Source: Bimastos eiseni (taxonomy: Eukaryota > Annelida > Clitellata > Crassiclitellata > Lumbricidae). Taken from it: a DNA stretch of 64,000 nt. Each line of letters starts with the position of its first letter. The stretch's first letter is position 1. The stretch covers positions 46,031,527 to 46,095,526 of the forward strand of contig OY365809.1 in assembly GCA_959347315.1 (NCBI GenBank). The letters run 5' to 3'. Of the stretch, positions 49,322 through 60,938 are shown in pieces. Under the pieces are notes generated by a model that was given only the letters and a program-made list of their open reading frames with translations, ran no database searches and had not been told where the DNA came from. Made by a program: the position numbers and the translations under genes.

Positions 49322-52300
49322 ATCATATTTGGTGGCATGTATAATACATGTAGACTGTAGAGGCAAACAGAATCAACATTGTAGATTATGAGTCCAATGA
49401 CCACTGGAACATTTCTCACTCCATTTCTAGCATCATCACCAGCAGCAGCAGCTGTATGGTAATGAGCCGATGGACCTGGGAATTCTCTGCGCTGACTGAG
49501 ATATGACGTCTTCAACGCATCTTCTGCATACAGATTAAAGCACAGACAGACGAACGGACAGACAGAGAGACAGACAGACAGACGAACGGACAGACAAAGA
49601 GACAAACAGACAGACGAACGAACAGACAGAGAGACAGAGAAATGGATGGTCAAATGAATAGTTCTTTCATCGCTTCCCTTCTTTACGTATTTTCTCTTTC
49701 TGTCACAGAGATATCCTCCATAATAATGTTACTCTCTGTCTCACCCTATATTTATATATCAGTGCTGTATACCCGTCTGTCTGTCTGTCTGTCTGTTTGT
49801 CTGTTTGTCCTCTCGGCTACGTTTGTCTGACTATGTTTATGGCTAGATGTCGTCTTTCGTGTTTTGTCCAAATACAATATCCATCCCACATTCAGGGAAG
49901 AGCGAGAGGGAGGAGGAATAGGATAAGGAGAAGGGGAGCGAATGAACTGAGGAAGAGAATTGAACGGAAGAGGAGGAAGAGGTGTAAGAGCAGAAGGAGA
50001 AAGAAAATGGGAGAATGAGAAGGAGGAGTAAGAGGAGGAAGAGGAGGAGGAGGAGAAGGGGGAAGAGGGACAGGGACATGGAACTGATTGCGTAGTTTAT
50101 AGACGCCCACTTTCATATATGCATCACACGACTTAGACCGATATACTTATGCACATAAACCATACTGCCCACATATACTTGACATGTATATATATATATA
50201 TTTATAAATATAATATTATATATTTATAAGAATAAGGGAGAGTGAGAACGCATGATGCATGAATGAGGCGTGTGAGTATATATATATATATATATATGCG
50301 TGATATTACATATGGACATAGGAATGCCTATTTATGCTAAATGCATTGCCCTGTTTTATAGGCAGCCGGACGTTATTGCTCCACTAAGTCTTCCTTTATC
50401 CAATATCAATACAGACACAACCTCCATCGCAGTACTATCGCAGTACCATCGCAAGTACCATCACAGAACCATTACAGTACTATCGCAGTACCATTGCAGT
50501 ATCATTGCAGTAGTATTGCATTACCATCGCAGTATCACTGCAGTACCGTCGTAGCATCATTGAGGTACCACTCGTAGCAGAGGTAACAATACATTTGAGA
50601 CGATAGCAAGCGTATTAATATTGACGGCTCAAAACATTTTGCTACGAGTTGACGCATTAAATGACAGACTGTGGTGAGGTGCTGGAGGAGAGGTGTATTT
50701 GGGTGCTGGGGTGTTTGAAGGGTGATGTGGGTGTCTTGCATTCCCATCCTCTCTCACTCTATTCCGTATATAGAGATTGATGATCGACCTGGGCATTTAT
50801 ATTAAATTCTCTGTTCAGACACTCTCCAACGAAGACCTCAAATTGTCTGGATAACCTTAGCCGACGACTTGCATCTCTTTATCATTCGGTAGAAATCCAT
50901 CTCAATTAGCAGAGACTGAATTCCTTCCACAACATTTTCTCATATCTTCGCAGAGAAATGTCTCATACTGAACATTTTAAAGCCAGCTGCTTAGGCACCA
51001 ACTCTATAGAAGAACAAATCAGCGGACTCAACACTGCGTTTGATGATGTCATTTTAACATGTTGACCTGAGTTCGTTGCATCTATAATTAGAAAGTCCTT
51101 TTCTAAAATTATTAAATCCTCTTTCTGAATTTATTAAATCATTTGCATTGCCCATGGATCACCCAAGCGCCATCGTCTGATGACAAAGCACAAGGACTAT
51201 ACACTAATATGAAGTAACCACCTGAGTGATTGGCTCAAGGTCCCTACACCGTCAGTCGTGTAAGACAAAGAGAGACAGGTGAAACGCACGGACTACAACG
51301 TCACAAGACCAGTACTCTCTACATATGAATCTAACAGGGCCTGATCTCATACTTGTAGCTTCATCGTACACTGCGTTTATTTATATAGCACCACGATCTA
51401 CTCGATGCCCTAATTGGACGACATGTTTCTATCGGACAATCGATATGTTTAATAGAACAGATCGGCAACAATTAACCAAGTATCCTGTTCAAGTCCACGT
51501 CGTATATGAGTGAATTATGTGCACGAATTATGTCTACAGTTGTATGTCTACGGGTGTGAATGTGGGTGTGTATGTGTGTGTTTGGTGTATCGTTGCTTCT
51601 GCTCCGACTGATAATTATTTTGTCTTTTCCAGGGACGATCTATTATAGGAATCCCTCTCTCTCTCTCTTTCTCGAAGGAGTCTCCATTTTCGTTCATATA
51701 ACATATATCTGCGTCAACGTCGGTTCAATCTCTCCTCCTCCTCCTCCTCCTCATCATCATCATCATTCATTATCATCATCATCATTATGTAGCGCTTGTA
51801 TATCTGGGAAGTGTCGTCTTTTTGGTGGACATGAGCAGGAAACCGTTGTCCGTCTCACATGGTTGCACTTAGCATCCGCATTATTTGCGAATGATATATG
51901 GACCATTCGAAAGCGAGAAGGAGAAGGAGAAGGAGGAGAAAAGGAGGACAAGGGGAAGGAGAAGAAGAAGGAGGAGGCGAAGGAGAGAGAAGGAGAAGGG
52001 GAGAAGGAGAAGGAGGAGAAGAAGGAGGAGAAGTAGAAGGGAGAAGGAGAAGGAGGAGAAAAAGGAGATGGACTAGGAGAAGGAGGAGGAGGAGAAGAAG
52101 AAGGAGAAGTAGAAGGAGAAGGAGAAGGAGAGAGAAAAAGGAGATGGACTAGGAGAAGGAGGAGGAGGAGGAGAAGGAGGAGAGGAGAATAGGAGAGGAG
52201 GATAAGGTGGAGAAGGAGAAGGAGAGAAGAAGGAGGAGAAGGAGGAGAAGGAGGAGAAGGAGAACGTATAAGTGGAGCAGAAATTGGAGGAGTAGTATCA

Positions 52301-54573
52301 AAAAAGGTAGAAACAGGAAAAAGCAGTGTGGGTTTACGAATTGAGGGAAAGAAGGAGAAGTAGGAAATAATGGAATGGTGAGGAAGAGCTGATGGGAGTA
52401 GAGGAGCTCGCATGCGGAGAAGGAGTATGAGAAGGGGATTGTAGAGGAGAGGCAAGAGGCAAGTGAGGAGGAGGAGGAGGAGGAGAAGAAGAGGAAATAT
52501 TTCAACACGAAAAGAACGAATTCATTTCATGGTGACTGACTTCCTGGCAAAAGCCCCTTTTCTCGGTCCTTGGTCCAATTGCCCTGCTCTTCCATCTCCT
52601 CTTCGCCTCCTCCTCATATCTCGCCTTGACACCATGCTTTAGAACAGCCGTCCCTCTCTCTGTCCGTCCGTCTGTCTGTTTGTTTATCCGTCTATCTATT
52701 TTCTGTCATTAGATTTGTGTAAAAAGTCAGCAGTAATTCACGGCTGAGTTCGTTCGCAGCTGAGCTGAAGCGTGAAGAGATTTATTGAGGAATTGTTCGC
52801 TCGATGACAAAATGATCTCAGCTAAGAACAAGAGGTTGGAAAGCGTCGGGTTATAACTATCACAGACAGCAGAGACAAAGACAGAGACAGAGAGTGAGAC
52901 AGAGAGGGGCAGAAGGAGATACCCAGACAAGGACAGAGAGAGACGGAAACAGGGAAGAGAAAGACATGTAGAGGAAGAAAGAGAAGCGCTGACACATCAT
53001 GAGACCATAAGCGACACTCGCCTTAATAGCTGCTCTTGCGTTTGCAACCTCTCTCTCTACCACCGGTCTGAACTCTCCCTGGATTGCCCTTTGGAAAACC
53101 TCTGTAAATGCTTAAGCCAGTGTAGCAGAATGGACTCATGATGCGTACTGAAGAGACTACAACTTTAACATCCGTTGGAAATATGTTCAAAAGAAAGCGA
53201 TGGATGATTTATTAATGACAAGCGCTGTTGTACCAAGGGCCAGNNNNNNNNNNNNNNNNNNNNNNNNNNNNNNNNNNNNNNNNNNNNNNNNNNNNNNNNN
53301 NNNNNNNNNNNNNNNNNNNNNNNNNNNNNNNNNNNNNNNNNNNNNNNNNNNNNNNNNNNNNNNNNNNNNNNNNNNNNNNNNNNNNNNNNNNNNNNNNNNN
53401 NNNNNNNNNNNNNNNNNNNNNNNNNNNNNNNNNNNNNNNNNNNCTGTCTATCTGTCTCTGTCTGTTTGTCTGTCTCTTTGTATGTCTCGTCTGTCAGTTT
53501 CTGTCTGTGTGTATCTGCCTCTGTCCGCCTGTGTTCCTTCTCTCACTTCTCTCTGCGCTTGGTTGCATCGAGTGAAGTCATGCGTGGATCATTGAATTGG
53601 TTCAGCTGATATGTTTATGAGAATGGTGCCAAAGGGGTTTGATTTGTCAGCACCTCCTCGTCCTTCTCTTTTCGTTCTCTGCAGCGACTCAAAGACCTGA
53701 AGACTCGTGAACTTCGACGTCAGCTGTGGAATAACAGAAGAAGAAGGAGGAGGTCAGAGGTGAAAGGTGACAGAGAGGTCAGGCGATTACTAGAGTTCGC
53801 CAACGAAAGAGCTGAGTGAGTTCACTATTCTGGTCATCGCCAGGGAGAGAATTCATTCATTCACTCATTCCGGATATTTATATGGCGCCTCTTCAGGAAG
53901 ATCGGGTCTTTAGGATCAAGAGCGGGTCTCTCTTCAACGAAAGCGACGAGCTCAACGGCTACATTTGCTGCAGTTCCTCAATATATATATATATATATAT
54001 GTATAATAAGCCTTCAATAAGCTTTCAATTGCGATATAAAAGTTCAGTACGTTCAGACTAATTGTAGGAAGGTCAGTAAGCTCAGTTGGCGAATTGGTGA
54101 GTAGAGAGAGAGTGAGTTGGTGGAGTCTGGGATATATCCCCTCCCACCCCTCCCACCCCCTCCCACCCCTCCCACCCCTCCCACCCCTCCCACCCCTCCC
54201 ACCCCTCCCACCCCTCCCACCCCTCCCACCCCTCCCACCCCTCCCACCCCTCCCACCCCTCCCACCCCTCCCACCCCTCCCACCCCACCCACGTCAGAGT
54301 CTCTTCCAACTGATTGGCTAATTTTCTGGACGGTCATCCATCATTGTTGCTTGAAATAGCATCCAATCATAACGCTCCAGACATGCTTTCGTCTGTCTGT
54401 CTGTCTTCTGTCTGTCTGAGTCCCTGTCTGTCTCTCTATGTCTCTGTCTTTTTGTGTCTGTCTATCTTTATCTGTTTGCATCTGTGTCTGTGCCTTTGGC
54501 TTGCGTCTCTCTCTGTATCTCTCTGTGTATCTCTCTATCTCTGTCTGCCTGTGTCTGTCAGTCTGTCTTAGTG

Positions 54574-54620
<47 letters not shown>

Positions 54621-55065
54621 ACCTCTGCGTTGTACATTTTTCCTTCCAGTCCATGAACCTCGTTTCCAATAATCGCCTGACTGACCCCTTGACCTCCTCT
54701 GCTGTCCACTGATATCGTGGTCAGTCTCGTCCACACAGATTATCATAACTCTTAGTTCGTGTTTCCATGGCTACCAGTGTCACCACATATTTCTTTGTCT
54801 CGGCGCCCATGCAATGACTGCGCTTATAAAACGTTTCTTATGCTATGTAACTTTGAGGGGAGTCTTCAAGGCTTGGAGTTGAATGATGGATACGATGGAC
54901 GATTGATTAGAGATTGCTTCTAATGGAAGGAAGTGCTTGGGTTCTAGTCTTCTCGCTTCATTCTTTCAGGAATCCAGTGCTAGTCATTCACTCACAATTG
55001 CCCAGCGCCATCGACCGATGCTTTGTCCTTAGATAGTGGCGCTTAATAAATGAGTTATGATAACA

Positions 55066-55096
<31 letters not shown>

Positions 55097-55147
55097 CAAT
55101 AATAACAATGATAATATTAGTAAAATGACAATAATGATGATAACAAT

Positions 55148-55201
<54 letters not shown>

Positions 55202-58200
55202 TGAGCGGCGTCTGTGTTTCTTGATGACTTGGGAATGGGAGACTGAACGAAAGACGTCGGCTGCTGTTATCGATCATCTTGAAATATGAATCTCAGTCTT
55301 TGAGAATCTAAATCGACAAAAAGAGAAACTGTTTCGTTCTTTGGCTCTTTTAGAATTCCAATCACATCTGCCAGCTCGTTTGACATTTCTCCTCAGCAAC
55401 TGCAGGTGGTGATGCGTATTCTGAACCATTAAAGGGATGAATTGATCCACAAGGGATACGAATGAATTAATTCACTCAACTGAGAACGTTGTTACGTTTC
55501 CATTCTAATCAGGCGATTGTCATTTGTTGTTCTGTAGGGCTATTATTTCAAAAGCCAAGACAATGGAGCCGAACTCATCGTCACCATCATCGTCATCATC
55601 GCCCATCGCTGCTCAGTGGGAGACCATCTCAAGAGGCGAGAGTTTAGCCTCAACGCAGAGAGACAAAGAATGGAGGCAGAATTGTTCGAACAGACCAAAG
55701 AGTCATATACTGCTTAGAATTGACACCGAGAAAGTATCTACAATGCTCGACAGCGCCACGTCCTACTCCTCACACGCTACCTTCATTGCAACCTCCTCCA
55801 TCTCTCCACCTTCTTCCAACTCTCCACCCTCTTCCATCTCTCCACCTGCTTCCATGTCTTCACTCTCTTCCATATCTCCACCTTCTTCCATCTATCCACT
55901 CTCTTCCATCTCTCCACCCGCGTCCTTCTCTCCGTCCTCTTCCTTCTCTCCACCTTCTTTCATCTCTCTTGGGTGGAGAGAAGAAAGAAGCAACTGCGAC
56001 AGAATCCCCGAATGTAAGGAAAGTGGAAAAGATTCTTCTCAGAATCTCTGCACAAACCGAATATTTCATCCGATTCCGAAAGACGAAAGAATCGACGCAA
56101 AACTAATTGAGAAATGCGAAAGAAAGACGAATAATTCAGACGGACCTAAGACTTCGAATCAAACGAGACTTAGGAAGAGGAGACTCCGTCGTTCCAAAGG
56201 ACATATAGAGACCACAGTGAAAGGACCTACGACGACATGGAATAGATCCAGTGGAAGAAACGAAAGAGTGAACAATGCTTCACAGGCGATGAATCGCTTT
56301 CAGTGCCAACCAGAGGGCAGCAGTCGATCCGAATGCTATCATTCAGATATTGGTCTCAAGAACTGGTCGACTATCTCACGGATTGAAGCAAGTTCCGCCG
56401 ACAGTGAAGTGGTACAGTTGCAATCACCAGATGTCTCGACGGCGTGCTCCAGGCGAAGGAGACACCATCAGCACATGGCAGAGGACGATTCTTTTACACT
56501 GGGTCCAGGTCGTATCATTGAAATAAACAGTTCCTGCACAAAACTCCACAACAAATTGACTTCCAGTTTAGCCACGAATAACGGTAGCACTGGAGAATGG
56601 GTGGCTAAGCGTAGGAAATGGAGCAGCGACTTAGATAGAAGACCAATCCTACAGCGATGGAAATTGCAGAAAAACCATAGAAATGTAGAAGAAAACCATC
56701 ATTCGAAATTATGCGATGACCGCAAGACTAGCGCCATCTGGTCAAAGAGAGGAGTTGATGATATTTCGTCTGGGAAAAGCAGCTTGGGATTGGGCGAGAA
56801 AGCCAATCAGAGAATATCCAATCAGACGATGACTACGGGTCACGTGATTGGCCGGAAGCGACTGCGTGGGCGGATGAAGAACAGGGAAGAAGAAGATCTG
56901 TGTGTGAGTGAGAAAGAAGCGCCCTCTGGCACCGATTGCTTTCAGGCGATTGGTCCCAATGACCCTTTGATCTTCAAACGACCTTCACCTGTAGATATGA
57001 CAATGAAGGTCAGCTGCCTCCATGGGATGACTGTGGAGGATTCGGAACCAATCTTATCTGAAAGAAGCCCGTGTGAGGTTTACAGGACTACGATTGATGA
57101 TGGAAGGACGGCGTGGGGTTCTGCAGGAGACAAGTGCAGCAATGGAGTTTTTCTGTACCAGAGGAATGTGGACTTCTTGCAGACCAGCCTGTGGAGCGGA
57201 AATCGAGATCCGTTGATTCGTCGATCGTTGATTGGTCGGGAGTTTGGAGACAATGGAGGTAAATTGGCTGAACGGTTGCCTCTGATGTTGAAAGTGGCAA
57301 CCGATTGTCGGCTGGTCCTGTTGTCTTCTCTGGTGAACCAACAGACCGACACTTTTTCTACTTTGCTCCAGCTGACACTGCCTTCTCAACCACCTTCCAA
57401 ACCATCCGTTCTTCGCATAGCAGACAGATCGCACCTTCATTGTCAGAAGAGGGTTGTTACTTCCCATCCTCTGATTCCATCCTCTTCCTATTTTTCGGAT
57501 CGTTCCTCCTCTAAGCAACCACCTGTCTGGCAACAGCTTCCGGTGCTCTGTCGTGGCCTCAGAGTGGCAGAGGAACGGAAACAGGCAACGATCCACCTGC
57601 AGACCCTGGCTACCACTCTCAGAGGGCATCGCCCACCTGTGTCATCGTCTGCTCTGTTCTGCTCTAATAAACCAGTCGTCGATGGTGTGATCCTCACTGC
57701 AGAGCACCTGCCACCTACGATTTCATTCCCACCTAAGGTTCCACTTATTGGCTGCCGACCACCCGCATGTGCTCCATCATACGAATTCATGACAAGCAGC
57801 AGCGGCAGCAGCAGGAGACGGGGCATTCATCCGTGGCATCTCGCTCTGCCGCACTGCTTTGGCTTCTATCGTAGAGCGGAAGTGAATGCGTTTGATCGCC
57901 TCATCAGCCAACCGTATCTGATGGTCGTTCCTCTTCCGGTTACATTCCGTATGCTAACAGGTTGAGCGATAATAGGAGACAATTGCAAATCGGTGTTGAT
58001 TACTAAGTGCTTCCGGTCGGTTGAACTCCGTGACTGAACGAAAGAAGAAACAAAAACATTGGATGGAAAGAATTCTTTCTTTCTTCTCAACGCAATTATA
58101 ATTATCAGACGAAACCAATTTGTGAATTCATTTCGAGGAAGATTCATCTAAAACTAGAAAACTTATCAATCGCTTCAGTGGGTCATTCATTCATTCATTC

Positions 58201-60895
58201 ATTCATTCATTCATTCAATGATGATCCTTTTCTTCGTTAGTTCATTCACTCAGTCCAAATTCAAGACATGTGGTTGTGATTTCAATTCATCCCTTTGAGT
58301 CCTTTGAGTATTATGACTTATTTTGTATTTCACGTCTATTACATCCTATTACATCCTATTAATCTTAATTCCTTTGCCATCTGCTCAAAGACCCAACAGT
58401 CAAGGTCTCTTGAATGGTTAATGATTCAACGCTCCTCTTATGATTGAAAATGCGCCATACAAATTGTCTTTCAGTCTATTTCCTAATGAAGACTGTTGAC
58501 ATTTAGACGAATTCTCTTTGCAAAGATCGTCATCGATCTATTTGAACAGTCGCTATTGTGACGAAACCACAATTGGCGCTACATAAAAGATTCGACTGCG
58601 GTCGAATTTTTCCTTAATTATGTTATTTAACCTCACTTGACCTCTAATCTCGAAACGGTTACATTTGATCAACTAAGTCACAATGTTAACCAGGTCAACT
58701 AATTTAGTGAGTTGTCACAAAATTTATTGATGAATGGTGTGTAGTAATTGTAGTAATTGCTTAAGTTGGCAATAATTTCAGTGAGTTGCAAATAGGGAGT
58801 GTAAACTTTAATAACGCTTATAACTACAGCTCACAACAACTACGGAAAGATAAAACTCAAAAGAGGAACAACTCGTGAACAATAACTTAATTAAATGATG
58901 ACTTCAGCGAGTGAACACTCTATAGGTAGTAAGAATTTGTCGAGCAATAACTCTAGTGCCTAATAGTATTCGCAATAGAGTATTGACTTCTGAAAACGAT
59001 GGCATAGAAATATCACTGAGATATCTCATCCGTCAAGAGAACCCACTCGACGACCTTAGTACATCCAGAGAATCATGGCCTCAGTGCTTGGAATGGCATC
59101 CCTGGTCTACGGCGGGTGATGACGAGTTGCTTGGAATCGCCTACCTTGCGGCGCCCTCTTGTACCTACCTAGCGAGCGCACTCGAAGGCGTCATATTGAC
59201 GCTCGCAGCCTTCGCGGTGTCAACAACAGCAAAAGCAACCGTGGATGAGATACAGAGGCTAGCCAGCTAAGACAGACAGAGAGAGACAGGGACAGAGAGA
59301 GAAAGAGAGAAAGAGAGAGATTAGTAATACATCACAGCGCAATAGACCTTCGATTGCTCTAGGCCAGAGCTGTTGATGAGGATTCTGATTTAGGCCTAGG
59401 ATGCTGCATCGTGTAGGCCGCGGTGAGTTCCTAGCACTGGAGCGAAGAATACTTCGAACCTGGTTCCACTCGAAACAACACAAGCAGCTGCAGCTGGTGC
59501 ATCAGTTGCTGCAGCTCGGGTGGAGGGTTGACGTGGGCGTTTTTAGGCATTCAGAAAGGAGGGATTGATAACGGAGGAGCAGAAGGAAGAGGAGGAAGAG
59601 GAGGAAGAAGAGAAGGAAGAGAAGGAGGATTGTTGACTACTGACGTTGGTGCTCTTCCAGGCTGAGCGAAGCAGCAGATGCAGCATTGGATGCATCGTTT
59701 GTGTTCGTTTCTTCTCCATTTCGGATTGTTAGGTCTTATTTTTTTAGAATCGGAGTTTATAAAAAAGAAACCATTCTCCTCCTCCTCCTCCTTCGCCTCG
59801 GGAAAGATTCACCACAATTCGCTTCTTCTCTCCGCTGGAGGAAGAGAGGGAGGGTGGCGATTTGTTCCAACGCAGTTGGAGCAAAACGAAGAAATCCTGA
59901 TTCAGTCTTTGGATAGACCTATCAGAAGAGGTAAGTAGTGTGACTCATCTGGTCTCTGTGACTCTCTATATAGACCTACCTATAGTATATAAAGGAAGAG
60001 GCATAGGTCAGTGTGAATCATCTGGTATATGCACAACGTCAGAAGAGGCAGACGTAGAGAGAGAGAGAGAAAGACAGAATGGGAGAGGGAGAGATAGGAA
60101 GACATAGTCACCTGCGATTGCTTCCATCCCGTCATCACAGAATGCCTCAGCTGCCTTTTGTCTCGCTTCAATGAATCAGTGGCTTACGCAAGAATTGCTT
60201 GACAGGAAAACAGCAGAATTGGATTATTTCCAGAGTGGTTACGGTCTCAAATGCCAATCACAAAATCTTTGGTCTTTTAGAATCTCGCGGCGAATCATCA
60301 GATACGATCTGTTTCATATTCATGTGATGCGCACTTGGTGGCCGAGTTATACCACAGTTCCATAGTTATCAATATCTCAATGTTGGCCTGATGATTTACT
60401 GCAGCTCACAATCAATCAACTAAACCATAAATAATTAAGTTAATAAACAGAAACTAAACAACAGAAAAAATTTCAGAAAATAAAGCAATTACACTGTTCT
60501 GTCATGATTCTATGTTTATGAAATTAAGTGACTTAAATCCCACGTGCCCAAATTCAGAAAACCCCTCATATCAGTTCAATGCAAGGATCTGTAGCAAATA
60601 GACGCAGTAAATCGTTGGGATGAGTTCGTGTGTTGTGAAGTGCGTCGCATACGATGTTCCTCTCTTCAGCCAATTCGACCATTTGATTTTCGAATGTTAT
60701 TACCAGATGAATAAAACTCTCGATAACACACGTGTTGTTACCACCAAATGCCCTCCCCCTCTCTCTCTCTCTGTCTCTCTCTCTCTGTTTCTCTCTCTCT
60801 GTCTCTCTCTCTGTCTCTCTCTCTGTCTCTGTCTCTGTTTCTCTCTCTGTTTCTCTCTCTGTTTCTCTCTCTCTCTGTCTCTCTCTCTCTCTCTC

Positions 60896-60938
<43 letters not shown>

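Noticed and set aside
48841..49653. 270-codon and 147-codon Leu/Ser-rich frames
   Set aside because: Products of GACAGA/(AG)n repeats; no non-repetitive conserved segment.
51763..52508. 230-codon Ser/Pro/Leu-rich minus-strand frame
   Set aside because: Antisense of a polypurine tract.
57054..57629. 191-codon minus-strand frame
   Set aside because: Antisense to the 807-codon + strand exon, which has better splice and phase support.
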